DNA from: Blautia sp. BIOML-A1
GTDB lineage: Bacteria; Bacillota; Clostridia; Lachnospirales; Lachnospiraceae
Direction of reading: 5' to 3'
DNA length: 64,000 nucleotides
Assembly: GCF_009883055.1 (NCBI RefSeq)
Contig: NZ_WWVR01000005.1
Location: 1,270-65,269, forward strand
The stretch's first letter is position 1, and each line of letters opens with the position of its first letter. This document shows, in pieces, positions 35,224-44,421 of the stretch. The position numbers and the translations under genes are program-made. Under the pieces are notes generated by a model. It saw nothing but the letters and a program-made list of their open reading frames with translations, had not been told where the DNA came from and did not search any database.

Positions 35224-35979
35224 ATGACTACCTGCACACAGCCGACATTACCTCCGAGTATTTTTCCGACAAGATTTCAGATCTTAAGCGGCAGTGCCCT
35301 TAAGCTTCTTGCCTGCATTCTGATGCTGATCGATCATACCGGAGTTCTGATCCTTGCCAACTATAAGCCCGCGCTTCGGGTTCTTTTTACCATCGGTTCC
35401 ACTGAGATCACCTGGTACCGTATTGTCCGGGACATTGGCAGATCTGCCTTTCCAATCTTCTGCTTTCTTTTGATGGAAGGATTCCTGCACACACATGATC
35501 GCCGGAAATACGGACAGAACCTGCTTCTCTTTGCATTGATCTCAGAAATCCCATGGAATTTCATGTTCAGCAATACCTGGCATTACCCGGATACACAGAA
35601 TGTATTTTTTACCTTATTTCTGGGTTATCTTGGACTCTGTGCGCTGGAGGCTCTGTGGGAGAAGCCACTGCTGCAGTTGTTATGTATTGCCGGACTCTTC
35701 GGTTTCTCTTTTGTTTTACACGCAGATTACAGCTGGCATGGCTTTCTTCTGATCCTGATCATGTATCTGCTCCGTACCCAGAAGTTCCAGCAGGCACTTG
35801 TCAGCACTCTGTGGATGAATTATGAGTGGAAAATGTGTTTTTCCTTTATTTCCATTAATATGTACAATGGAAAACGCGGCTTTATCCAAGGAAAAGCCGC
35901 GAAATACTTTTTTTATCTGTTTTATCCGGTGCACATCATCCTTCTGGTGATCCTCCGGCAGATCCTGTTCTACCGTTAA
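35224..35979 (+). CDS. traX: TraX family membrane protein
   Basis: 251 residues with about eight hydrophobic segments. The start SGSALKLLACILMLIDHTGVL and RDIGRSAFPIFCFLLMEGFLHT are the TraX family signature (F-pilin acetylase relatives). In Firmicutes these are probably membrane acyltransferases acting on surface components rather than conjugation factors. AAGGAG sits six bases before the ATG at 35224. It is monocistronic and convergent with the next gene. Confidence 0.9.
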   Translation: MTTCTQPTLPPSIFPTRFQILSGSALKLLACILMLIDHTGVLILANYKPALRVLFTIGSTEITWYRIVRDIGRSAFPIFCFLLMEGFLHTHDRRKYGQNLLLFALISEIPWNFMFSNTWHYPDTQNVFFTLFLGYLGLCALEALWEKPLLQLLCIAGLFGFSFVLHADYSWHGFLLILIMYLLRTQKFQQALVSTLWMNYEWKMCFSFISINMYNGKRGFIQGKAAKYFFYLFYPVHIILLVILRQILFYR

Positions 35980-35988
35980 ACGTCACGA

Positions 35989-36657
35989 TCAGTTCTTTTT
36001 GACGATCTCTGCTGCATTTTTGTAAATACTGTCTGCAGGAATGCAGCCTCTTACCGGTGAAAGAGGATAAATATTGCAATTTCTTCCGATCACAGTTCCC
36101 GGGTTCAGAACAGAACCGCAGCCAACCTCTACATGATCTCCAAGCATTGCGCCAAATTTCTTAACCCCGGTCTCAATCTTTTCTTCACCATCCTTGACTA
36201 CAACCAGCTTCTTGTCGGATTTCACATTGGAACAGATGGATCCGGCTCCCATGTGGGACTTATAACCAAGGACAGAATCTCCTACATAGTTATAATGCGG
36301 AACCTGTACTTTGTTGAACAGTACTGCATTTTTAAGCTCTGTAGAATTTCCTACAACAGCACCCTCACCTACGATGGCATTTCCGCGAATAAATGCACAA
36401 TGGCGCACTTCTGCGTCCTTTCCTATGATCGCCGGTCCATTGATACATGCTGTCGGTGCAACCTTTGCACTCTTTGCGATCCAGATATTGCCATCCTTAC
36501 AGTCATATTCCTGTGGATCCAGAGTCTTGCCAAGCTTCAGAATAAAATCTCCAATCTCCGGAAGCACTTCCCACGGATAGGTTTTTCCTTCAAATAATTC
36601 CCCTGCAATCGTCTCATTTAAATCCAGCAGATTTGAAATTGTAAAATCTTTTAACAT
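35989..36657 (-). CDS. Left-handed beta-helix nucleotidyl/acyltransferase-like protein
   Basis: 222 residues. Hexapeptide repeats (IAKSAKVAPTACINGPAIIGKDAEVRHCAFIRGNAIVGEGAVVGNS) form a left-handed beta-helix like the C-terminal half of GlmU. The N-terminal ~55 residues lack a pyrophosphorylase site. It is often annotated as UDP-N-acetylglucosamine pyrophosphorylase-related; acyltransferase activity is more likely, but the substrate is unknown. Its ATG directly follows the topB stop codon, so the two genes are coupled. Confidence 0.82.
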   Translation of the reverse strand: MLKDFTISNLLDLNETIAGELFEGKTYPWEVLPEIGDFILKLGKTLDPQEYDCKDGNIWIAKSAKVAPTACINGPAIIGKDAEVRHCAFIRGNAIVGEGAVVGNSTELKNAVLFNKVQVPHYNYVGDSVLGYKSHMGAGSICSNVKSDKKLVVVKDGEEKIETGVKKFGAMLGDHVEVGCGSVLNPGTVIGRNCNIYPLSPVRGCIPADSIYKNAAEIVKKN

Positions 36658-38703
36658 TCAGATATTTCCTCCTCGTTTTGACGTTGTCTGTTTCTTCTGA
36701 TAATTAACCGCCGCCGCATCAAAAAACTGCCGCAACGCATACTGATAATTGCTCTGCTCTACCTGATCCGTACGGATCCGGACAAAATGTTCCAGCTTAT
36801 CCATATATTCCTGCGGCGTGATACTTCCCTCTGCGACATAGTTCAGTCCCTTTTCCCAGCTTGCAGTCAGCTCCGGATTCAGAAGCTGCCGGATCGAACA
36901 GTTCACCACATCAAAGATCATTTCTCCCAGAAGCGTCGGCGTGATCACCTGTGTCTTCTTATTAAGCGAAAGGTATTTGATGGAAAAAAGCTTCTTCAAT
37001 ATCTCTGCTCTGGTCGCACTGGTTCCGATCCCGCTTCCTTTGATCTGTGCACGCAGTTCCTCATCTTCGATAAGCTGTCCTGCATTCTCCATCGCAAGGA
37101 TCATAGAACCTGAATTATAACGTTTCGGCGGTGAAGTTTCGCCTTCCTTGATCTCCAGCGAATCTATGTCCAGTATATCACCCTTTTTGAGCTTATGCAA
37201 TGCGGCCAGAAGCTGTGCATCACAGGAAACATCCTCACTGTCACTTTTTTCTGCATCCTGTGTTCCACCTGTATTTCGACGGGCAAAAGAATTCACCGCA
37301 TATTTAAGATATCCTTCTTCCTGAAGTACCTTGAAGCTTGAAAAAAACTTCTCCTTCTGCATCTCCGTCACCAGACTGACCTTCTGATAGACTGCCGGAG
37401 GACAGAAAATGCACAGAAAACGGCGCACGATCGTCTCATAAACTCTCTGCGACGTAAGTGAAAGCCTGCCAAGCACATTCAGTCCCTGACCGGTCGGAAT
37501 GATCGCATAATGATCTGTAATCTGCTTATCATTGACATACCGTGTCTTTGCAATGCTTTTGTAGCTTCCCATCTGAAGGATTTCTTCTGCGGCATTTCCA
37601 ATTGCGGAATAACTGCGAAGACCTGCGATATTTTTGTAAATTTCTTTCGATACTGCCGTGGAAAGCACTCTGGCATCCGTCCTTGGATATGTGACCAGCT
37701 TCTTCTCATATAATTCCTGGACGATCTTCAAAGTCTCATCCGGGCTGATCTTGAACAGCTTAGAGCATACGTTCTGAAGCTCCGCCAGGTTAAAAAGAAG
37801 CGGTGGATTTTTGTTTTCTCTCTTACGCTCGATCTTCTCGACACAGCACTTAAGCGGCTGCTCCTTATTTAAGAAATCGATCAGTTCCTGTGCGTGTTTT
37901 CTTTCTTTGAAGCCGTTTTCCTTATACAGATAAGGAGACTTAAAATACCGGCTTCCTTCCATTGCCCGCCATTCACCATCAAACTTCTCACCCTCCAGAG
38001 CAATTCCGGAGATCACGCGATAAAACGGTGTCTTGACAAAGCAGCGGATCTCCCGCTCCCTGCGCACGACCATCCCAAGAACACAGGTCATGACCCTTCC
38101 TACTGCGATCGCCTGATATTTCGTATTCAGATAATTGGAGACACTGTTTCCATAGCGCAGTGTAAGCACCCTGGAAAAATTGATCCCCATAAGATAATCC
38201 TCCTTGGCCCGGAGATAAGCAGAGTTCGCCAGATTGTCATAAGCTGACAGTTCCCTCGCCTCACGGATTCCCCTTAAGATCTCTTCTTCTGTCTGGGAAT
38301 CGATCCAGACACGTCTCTGATCCTTATCCTTCACACCAGCCATCTGTGCTACCAGACGATAGATATATTCTCCCTCACGTCCGGAGTCGGTACACACATA
38401 AATAGTCTCTACATCCGGGCGGTTCAGAAGCCTTTTCACAATGTCAAACTGTTTCTGAACCCCCGGGATCACCTCGTACTTAAATTCACGCGGCAAAAAA
38501 GGCAGGGTATCAAAACTCCACCTTTTGTACTTGATGTCATATTTTTCGGGATAACTCATCGTGACCAGATGTCCTACACACCAGGTCACGATAGAATCTT
38601 CTGATTCCAGGTATCCGTCTTTTCTCTGTCCGTTAATTTTTAATGCTTTTGCAAATTCCTGAGCGACGCTCGGTTTCTCTGCAATATATAAAGCCTTACT
38701 CAT
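36658..38703 (-). CDS. topB: DNA topoisomerase III (type IA)
   Basis: 681 residues. N-terminal TOPRIM domain (ALYIAEKPSVAQEFAKAL; CTDSGREGEYIYRL with the DxxxEGE-like acidic residues). The catalytic tyrosine is in KLVTYPRTDARVLS. It decatenates DNA during replication and recombination. I chose the ATG at 38703, within 1-2 bases of the upstream stop. Many Firmicutes carry extra topB copies on mobile elements; here the gene is in a stable-looking context. Confidence 0.93.
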   Translation of the reverse strand: MSKALYIAEKPSVAQEFAKALKINGQRKDGYLESEDSIVTWCVGHLVTMSYPEKYDIKYKRWSFDTLPFLPREFKYEVIPGVQKQFDIVKRLLNRPDVETIYVCTDSGREGEYIYRLVAQMAGVKDKDQRRVWIDSQTEEEILRGIREARELSAYDNLANSAYLRAKEDYLMGINFSRVLTLRYGNSVSNYLNTKYQAIAVGRVMTCVLGMVVRREREIRCFVKTPFYRVISGIALEGEKFDGEWRAMEGSRYFKSPYLYKENGFKERKHAQELIDFLNKEQPLKCCVEKIERKRENKNPPLLFNLAELQNVCSKLFKISPDETLKIVQELYEKKLVTYPRTDARVLSTAVSKEIYKNIAGLRSYSAIGNAAEEILQMGSYKSIAKTRYVNDKQITDHYAIIPTGQGLNVLGRLSLTSQRVYETIVRRFLCIFCPPAVYQKVSLVTEMQKEKFFSSFKVLQEEGYLKYAVNSFARRNTGGTQDAEKSDSEDVSCDAQLLAALHKLKKGDILDIDSLEIKEGETSPPKRYNSGSMILAMENAGQLIEDEELRAQIKGSGIGTSATRAEILKKLFSIKYLSLNKKTQVITPTLLGEMIFDVVNCSIRQLLNPELTASWEKGLNYVAEGSITPQEYMDKLEHFVRIRTDQVEQSNYQYALRQFFDAAAVNYQKKQTTSKRGGNI

Positions 38704-38704
38704 A

Positions 38705-39463
38705 TTATTGATCTGCACTCATCTTTCTAAGCGGCCATGCAAGAAGAACTGCACCGCCAACCATATTTCCCAGTGTGACGATCACCATGCTCTTGAACAT
38801 TGCACCAATGGAAAGTCCCGGTACCAGGAAACCCGCTGTCACAAAAATACCCATATTTGCAACACAGTGCTCAAATCCACTGACAACAAAACCTGCAATG
38901 CACATAACGATCATCAAAAACTTTGCAGTCTCACTCTTTAACTTGATTCCACAAAGTACCCCAAGACATACAAAGAAGTTACACAAAACAGCACGGAAAA
39001 ACATCTGGCCTGCCGGGATCGCAAGCTTGTTTCCGATAAATCCGGCAAAATAATCTCCGGTTCCTGAAGCTCCTGCCCATACAAAGATAAGCGACAGAAT
39101 CAGACATCCCACAAAGTTTCCTATGTAGCTTACAACCCACACCTTACCGGCATCTCCCCAGCTTACCTTCTTGTCATAAGCTCCAAACGCCATAACCAGG
39201 TTGTTTCCGGTAAAGAGTTCTCCTCCAACCATTGAGATCAGAAGAACGGCAATTGAGAACACGATTGCTCCGAGGAACTTACCCCACGCCGGTTCCTCTG
39301 CTCCGGCAAAAACATTGCCGACCACATTGGAAAAGATCATTGCCACCACAATGAAGAATCCTGCCATGACCGCTCTCATAAAATACTTCAGAAAATTATT
39401 CTGAAGCAGAGTGATCTTTGCATTTGCCGCATTTGATACTTTCTGTACATCCTCGTGATTCAT
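38705..39463 (-). CDS. Formate/nitrite transporter family channel (FocA/NirC)
   Basis: 252 residues with six membrane helices of the FNT family. Recognisable blocks: AGFFIVVAMIFSNVVGN, LFTGNNLVMAFG, VWVVSYIGNFVGCL, and GFEHCVANMG with the central pore His. The family moves formate, nitrite or hydrosulfide. The formate dehydrogenase genes further along favour formate (inference). It has a strong promoter (39561-39589) and a structured leader (39484-39541). Its last codons overlap the topB start region. Confidence 0.9.
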   Translation of the reverse strand: MNHEDVQKVSNAANAKITLLQNNFLKYFMRAVMAGFFIVVAMIFSNVVGNVFAGAEEPAWGKFLGAIVFSIAVLLISMVGGELFTGNNLVMAFGAYDKKVSWGDAGKVWVVSYIGNFVGCLILSLIFVWAGASGTGDYFAGFIGNKLAIPAGQMFFRAVLCNFFVCLGVLCGIKLKSETAKFLMIVMCIAGFVVSGFEHCVANMGIFVTAGFLVPGLSIGAMFKSMVIVTLGNMVGGAVLLAWPLRKMSADQ

Positions 39464-39483
39464 AAAAAATACCTCCCTTTCCC

Positions 39484-39541
39484 AGGATATATTGTATTTA
39501 TGGTTTAATCACCAAATCGTTGTGATAATTCAATATATCCT
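39484..39541 (-). promoter_or_regulatory. Structured leader in front of the formate/nitrite transporter
   Basis: The predicted transcript contains a perfect 11-bp stem: AGGATATATTG in one arm and CAATATATCCT in the other (39484-39494 and 39531-39541). Inside it is a second ATCAC/GTGAT stem. The outer stem ends about 8 bp before the GGGAGG ribosome site. This could be a cis-regulatory RNA or thermosensor. I do not recognise a known riboswitch. Confidence 0.6.
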
Positions 39542-39560
39542 CCGCATATTGTGTGAATTT

Positions 39561-39589
39561 ATTATAGCATTTTCCACAAAGATTCTCAA
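39561..39589 (-). promoter_or_regulatory. Sigma-A promoter of the formate/nitrite transporter
   Basis: TTGAGA (39584-39589), 17 bp, perfect TATAAT (39561-39566). The predicted start near 39554 gives a leader of about 90 nt containing the inverted repeat. Confidence 0.8.
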
Positions 39590-39652
39590 CACAATTTCAA
39601 AAAAGTTCGATATTTAATTAACAAACTTGTTGCTATTACCGATAACTTACCG

Positions 39653-40684
39653 TTATCGAATCTGCAATGCGTACTCCTGTCTGTCAATAACCTCTCCGAT
39701 CATTGCACAGGGCAGATTAAGCTCTTTCAGTTCGGCGAGAAGCTTCTCCGCCTCTTCTGCCGGAACTGCTGCCAGAAGTCCTCCGGATGTCTGCGGATCA
39801 AACACAAGATCCTCTCTCCAAAGCTGCGCACTGCTCTGATACCCTGATTTATCTGCAAATTCCCGGTTACGATATGCTCCGCCGGGGATCAGCCCCATGG
39901 ATGCATACTCCTCCACATCCGGAAGTACCGGCAGGGCTTTGGTATCAATGACCAGTGTCTTCTGACTACCATCTGCCATCTCTGTGCCATGACCGCCAAG
40001 ACCAAACCCTGTCACATCGGTGCATGCATGAATTGTGTACTTTCTCAGAATATCACATGCATATTTATTCAGCGTCTTCATGGAACGAAGAGCTGCTTCC
40101 CTTGCTCTCTCCGATACAAGATCGGCCTTGATCGCAGTATTGACGATTCCTGTCCCAAGCGGCTTGGTCAGGATCAGCCTGTCTCCTGTCTGTGCTCCAT
40201 AGTTCTTCCAGAATTTCTCCGGATCTACAAACCCAGTGACGCTCAGTCCATACTTCGGTGTGTCGTCCTGGATCGTATGACCGCCTGCAAGGACTGCGCC
40301 TGCCTCCAGTACTTTGTCAGCACCTCCCTTAAGAATCTCACCCAGGATCTCTGTATCCATCTCTTTCGGAAAAGCCACGATATTCAGTGCTGTCTTCGGT
40401 TCTCCACCCATGGCATACACATCACTTAATGCATTAGCTGCTGCAATCTGTCCAAAATCGTAGGGATCATCTGCCACCGGTGTAAAGAAATCAAGAGTCT
40501 GGATCATTGCCAGATCATCTGAAATCTTATAGACAGCCGCATCATCTGAAGTTTCTGTTCCAACCAGAAGATGTTCATCGTGAAATTTCGGCAGTTTGCA
40601 GAGCACTCCCGCCAGTGTGCCGGGGCCGACTTTGGCAGCACAGCCGCAGTTCGGTGCAAGCTTTGTCAGATATATCTTTTCCAT
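39653..40684 (-). CDS. selD: Selenide, water dikinase (selenophosphate synthase)
   Basis: 343 residues. It makes selenophosphate from selenide and ATP for selenocysteine or selenouridine. The N-terminal catalytic motif KLAPNCGCAAKVGPG uses Cys codons, not selenocysteine. TLDFFTPVADDPYDFGQIAAANALSDVYAMGG and the C-terminal FDPQTSGGLL are diagnostic. No selA, selB or selC is in the window. It lies between the transporter and asd as a single gene. Confidence 0.95.
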   Translation of the reverse strand: MEKIYLTKLAPNCGCAAKVGPGTLAGVLCKLPKFHDEHLLVGTETSDDAAVYKISDDLAMIQTLDFFTPVADDPYDFGQIAAANALSDVYAMGGEPKTALNIVAFPKEMDTEILGEILKGGADKVLEAGAVLAGGHTIQDDTPKYGLSVTGFVDPEKFWKNYGAQTGDRLILTKPLGTGIVNTAIKADLVSERAREAALRSMKTLNKYACDILRKYTIHACTDVTGFGLGGHGTEMADGSQKTLVIDTKALPVLPDVEEYASMGLIPGGAYRNREFADKSGYQSSAQLWREDLVFDPQTSGGLLAAVPAEEAEKLLAELKELNLPCAMIGEVIDRQEYALQIR

Positions 40685-40810
40685 TTTATCTGATACTCCC
40701 TTCTTTAGATAACGGGATCATCCCTTTCCATCTATGATATGTATCATATCATAAATCCCATACATTCTCTATAGTAAAATTTCACTCCTGGAGTTTCCGG
40801 GTATTTTCAC

Positions 40811-40834
40811 GTTACTGTTCACTCTGTTTACAAC
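40811..40834. repeat. Dispersed palindromic repeat, partial copy 6
   Basis: GTTACTGTTCACTCTGTTTA, a half element just beyond the asd terminator. Confidence 0.6.
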
Positions 40835-40841
40835 AGCGGGC

Positions 40842-40885
40842 AAAAAGAACCGCCCCGGTCAGATCTTTCTCTGACAGAGCGGTTC
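40842..40885 (-). terminator. Terminator of asd
   Basis: GAACCGC (minus strand) pairs with GCGGTTC with an inner GTCAGA/TCTGAC stem, followed by TTTTTG. Confidence 0.88.
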
Positions 40886-40912
40886 CTTATTCTCACAGTT
40901 TACGGCTGTGTC

Positions 40913-41998
40913 TTATTTCTTTGTGATATATCCTTTTGCTTTCAGTGTCTCTGCACAGAGTACAGCACCACCGGCAGCTCCTCTTACAGTATTGTGGGAA
41001 AGTCCTACAAATTTGTAATCATAAACTGTATCCTCACGGAGACGTCCGATTGAGATACCCATTCCGTTTTCGTAGTTGACATCCTCGCTTACCTGCGGAC
41101 GATTGTCTTCTTCGAGATACTGGATGAAGTTCTTCGGTGCACTCGGAAGTTCCAGTTCCTGAGGAAGTCCTCTGAAGTTTCTCAGAGCTTCGATCAGCTG
41201 TTCCTTTGTAGGTTTCTTGCGGAACTTAACAAATACGGCTGCTGTATGTCCGTTCAGTACCGGAACACGCAGACACTGGCAGGTGATCACTGGCTCTGTA
41301 GCCGGTACGATCACACCGTCCTCAATCTTGCCCCACAGTCTGAGCGGCTCTTTCTCACTCTTCTCTTCCTCTCCACCGATGTATGGAATGATGTTATGTT
41401 CCATTTCCGGCCAGTCCTTGAAGGTTTTTCCTGCTCCGGAAATTGCCTGATATGTGGTGGCAACTACTTCATATGGCTCGAATTCTTTCCATGCGGTAAG
41501 TACCGGTGCATAGCTCTGGATAGAGCAGTTTGGTTTTACAGCGATGAAGCCTCTGGTTGTTCCGAGACGTTTCTTCTGATACTGGATCACGTCAAAATGC
41601 TGTGGGTTGATTTCCGGCACTACCATCGGTACATCCGGTGTCCAGCGGTGTGCACTGTTGTTGGATACAACAGGAGTCTCTGTCTTTGCGTATTCTTCTT
41701 CGATTGCTTTGATCTCGTCCTTAGACATGTCTACTGCTGAGAATACAAAGTCTACGGTAGATGCAACTTTCTCTACTTCATTAACATTCATTACAACAAT
41801 ATTCTTTACTGCTTCCGGCATTGGAGTGTCCATTTTCCATCTTCCGCCTACTGCCTCTTCATAAGTCTTTCCTGCACTTCTCGGGCTTGCAGCGAGGGTA
41901 ACAACCTCAAACCACGGATGATTCTCCAGAAGGGAGATAAATCTCTGTCCTACCATTCCTGTTGCACCTAAAATGCCAACTCTCAGTTTTTCGCTCAT
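40913..41998 (-). CDS. asd: Aspartate-semialdehyde dehydrogenase (long archaeal/yeast type)
   Basis: 361 residues. It reduces aspartyl phosphate to aspartate semialdehyde for lysine, threonine, methionine and diaminopimelate. NADP-binding GILGATGMVGQRF at 9-21, nucleophile in FIAVKPNCSIQS, and QAISGAGKT are visible. The NHTAAVFVKFR-type segment (here NGHTAAVFVKF) and 361-residue length match the archaeal/yeast-type subgroup. A single gene with its own terminator. Confidence 0.95.
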   Translation of the reverse strand: MSEKLRVGILGATGMVGQRFISLLENHPWFEVVTLAASPRSAGKTYEEAVGGRWKMDTPMPEAVKNIVVMNVNEVEKVASTVDFVFSAVDMSKDEIKAIEEEYAKTETPVVSNNSAHRWTPDVPMVVPEINPQHFDVIQYQKKRLGTTRGFIAVKPNCSIQSYAPVLTAWKEFEPYEVVATTYQAISGAGKTFKDWPEMEHNIIPYIGGEEEKSEKEPLRLWGKIEDGVIVPATEPVITCQCLRVPVLNGHTAAVFVKFRKKPTKEQLIEALRNFRGLPQELELPSAPKNFIQYLEEDNRPQVSEDVNYENGMGISIGRLREDTVYDYKFVGLSHNTVRGAAGGAVLCAETLKAKGYITKK

Positions 41999-42101
41999 AA
42001 TAATACTTTCTCCTCACTCATTCTTTGCATGTCTTTGCACGGCATACATATGTTTTCTTTGTACATACTATACCACTTCGTATAAAAATGCAAGAGGTTT
42101 T

Positions 42102-43481
42102 TTAATTATTTTTCAAATATTCTCGATTTAAGGCGATAACCTGTTCCATAACTTTTGGTCCCGGTGCACCATAAGTCTCACGCTTCTCCACACAGGTCTT
42201 CATGCTGATTGCCTCATAGATATCCTGTTCGAATACAGGAGAAATTTCTTTATACTCCTCAAGAGGAAGTTCATCCAGAGAAATTCCTTTATCAATACAG
42301 GTCAGAACAAGTCGTCCTACGATGCCATGTGCATCACGGAACGGCACACCATGGTTTACCAGATAGTCTGCTGCATCTGTCGCATTTGTAAAGCCGTTTT
42401 TGGCGCTTGCCTCCATAACATCCTTACGGAACTCCATGGTAGAAACCATTCCTGTAAACAGGGCAATGCAGCCTTTAACTGTATCAATCGCGTCAAAGGT
42501 CAGTTCCTTGTCTTCCTGCATATCTTTGTTGTATGCAAGCGGGATTCCCTTCATGGTTGTCAGAATAGAGGTCAGTGCCCCATAGACACGGCCTGTTTTT
42601 CCTCTTACAAGCTCTGCAATGTCAGGATTCTTCTTCTGCGGCATGATACTGCTTCCTGTACTGTAGGCATCATCAATCTCCACAAAACGATATTCATTGG
42701 AATTCCAGAGGATGATCTCCTCGCAGAAACGGCTCAGATGCATCATAACGGTAGACATTGCAGAAAGAAGCTCGATCACATAATCTCTGTCAGATACAGA
42801 ATCCATACTGTTTCTGGTCGGCTCGTCAAAACCAAGCAGCTCTGCAGTATAAAATCTGTCCAGAGGATAAGTAGTTCCTGCAAGTGCACCTGCACCAAGC
42901 GGACAGGTATTCATACGCTTGCGGATATCTGCCATACGGCTTCTGTCTCTGCGGAACATCTCAAAATATGCTCCGACATGGTGTGCCAGTGTGACCGGCT
43001 GTGCCTTCTGCAGATGTGTGAAGCCCGGCATATACGTATGCACATTATTTTCCATGATCGTCTGAAGTGCTTCCAGAAGTTTCTTAAGCTCTGCATCGAT
43101 TTCCTCAATCTCATCACGGACATAGAGTTTCATATCAAGGGCAACCTGGTCATTGCGGCTTCTTCCTGTGTGAAGCTTTTTGCCCGGATCTCCGATACGG
43201 TCGATCAGATTTGCCTCTACGAAGCTGTGGATATCCTCATATTCGGATGTGATCTCCAGCCTGCCGGACTCTACATCTGCAAGAATACTGTCCAGACCGC
43301 CAAGGATCTGATCTCTCTCTTCTTCTGTCAGAATTCCCTGCTTTGCAAGCATTCTGACATGTGCCTTACTTCCACGGATATCCTGTTTATAAAATTTCTG
43401 GTCAAATGAAATAGACGCATTAAAGTTGTATACCAGTTTGTCGGTTTCCTTTGTGAAACGTCCTCCCCATAACTGTGCCAT
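42102..43481 (-). CDS. argH: Argininosuccinate lyase
   Basis: 459 residues, last step of arginine synthesis (argininosuccinate to arginine and fumarate). LWGGRFTKETD at the start, TGRSRNDQVALDMKLY, and the signature GSSIMPQKKNPD are clear. I chose the ATG at 43481, preceded by AAAGGAGG; the longer frame to 43688 overlaps queH. No argG is nearby. The gene lies 100 bp downstream of queH. Confidence 0.96.
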   Translation of the reverse strand: MAQLWGGRFTKETDKLVYNFNASISFDQKFYKQDIRGSKAHVRMLAKQGILTEEERDQILGGLDSILADVESGRLEITSEYEDIHSFVEANLIDRIGDPGKKLHTGRSRNDQVALDMKLYVRDEIEEIDAELKKLLEALQTIMENNVHTYMPGFTHLQKAQPVTLAHHVGAYFEMFRRDRSRMADIRKRMNTCPLGAGALAGTTYPLDRFYTAELLGFDEPTRNSMDSVSDRDYVIELLSAMSTVMMHLSRFCEEIILWNSNEYRFVEIDDAYSTGSSIMPQKKNPDIAELVRGKTGRVYGALTSILTTMKGIPLAYNKDMQEDKELTFDAIDTVKGCIALFTGMVSTMEFRKDVMEASAKNGFTNATDAADYLVNHGVPFRDAHGIVGRLVLTCIDKGISLDELPLEEYKEISPVFEQDIYEAISMKTCVEKRETYGAPGPKVMEQVIALNREYLKNN

Positions 43482-43581
43482 AATGTCCTCCTTTTGTACG
43501 CTGATTTTTAATCTGACAATATTCTCTGAAAAAGCTGTCAGCACAGAACGTGTTATCAGTTTACCACATTCCAGTGGAAAA

Positions 43582-44244
43582 TCAAGAGGCTGAATTCTCT
43601 GAATCTTGTTTTTGCTGTATTTTTCCTTCCTGTTCACGCTTCGAAAAGACGCAGCCACAGTAATTCTGCCGATAAAGATCATATTCATGAGACAGCTCTA
43701 TTGATCGTTTATAACCGTTTTTCTTCTTAAAATCCGATGGAAGATGTGCTACCCCATAGATTTCTGCCAGTTCTTCCCCGATCTCATTAATTTTCTGTGC
43801 GTTCTTGAGCGGACTTATGGAGAGCGTGGTCGTGAAATAATCATAGCCGCCGTCTCTGGCAGCTTTTGCTGCCTCTTCCATGCGGAGACGATAGCATTTA
43901 AAGCAGCGCTCTCCGCCTTCCGGAAGCTTCTCCATCCCTTTGACCATCTCATAAAAAACCTGCGGGTCATAGCTTCCTTCCTCGATATGGACCGGATGGG
44001 CAAATTTCATTTCCCTGACCAGCCTTTTGATCTCCTCTACCCTCTTACGGTATTCTTCTTCCAGAGAGATGTTTGGATTATAAAAAAATACCGTGATCTC
44101 AAAATATTCCGAAAGATATTCCAGCACATAACTGCTGCACGGTGCACAGCAGCTGTGAAGGAAAAGCCGTGGGATCTTATGTTCTTTTTCTATCTCTGTA
44201 AGGAGGGCATCCAGTTCCCTCTGGTAATTTCGTTTATTCATCAT
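43582..44244 (-). CDS. queH: Epoxyqueuosine reductase QueH
   Basis: 220 residues. It performs the last step of queuosine tRNA modification (epoxyqueuosine to queuosine). Cluster-binding cysteines appear as LHSCCAPCSSY near residue 32, ERCFKCYRLRM near 112, and NYCGCVFSKRE near 196, the QueH/DUF208 pattern. The start carries two Met in a row. Confidence 0.93.
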   Translation of the reverse strand: MMNKRNYQRELDALLTEIEKEHKIPRLFLHSCCAPCSSYVLEYLSEYFEITVFFYNPNISLEEEYRKRVEEIKRLVREMKFAHPVHIEEGSYDPQVFYEMVKGMEKLPEGGERCFKCYRLRMEEAAKAARDGGYDYFTTTLSISPLKNAQKINEIGEELAEIYGVAHLPSDFKKKNGYKRSIELSHEYDLYRQNYCGCVFSKREQEGKIQQKQDSENSAS

Positions 44245-44327
44245 TTATCTTTCCTTTAATCCTATACTCTGATGTAACCTATCATAACACATATGACTCT
44301 CTTCGCATATCTTAAAATAAGATTTTC

Positions 44328-44379
44328 GTAACTGCGAGAGTACATAACTGTTCACAGTAACAGGGTACTGGACAGTTAC
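44328..44379. repeat. Dispersed palindromic repeat, copy 7 (queH/ABC divergent region)
   Basis: 52 bp from GTAACTGCGAG to GGACAGTTAC, with an internal ACTGTTCACAGTAAC. It lies between divergent genes, about 40 bp upstream of the ABC ATPase start. Confidence 0.75.
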
Positions 44380-44421
44380 AGATTTTCATCTTTTGAATTT
44401 ACATTGCATGGAGGTATTACC

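Noticed and set aside
42001..42101. Lysine riboswitch in front of asd
   Set aside because: Only about 100 bp and no lysine-riboswitch core; it looks like an ordinary promoter region.
43481..43688. N-terminal extension of argH
   Set aside because: It overlaps queH and the standard start at 43481 has a strong AAAGGAGG site.
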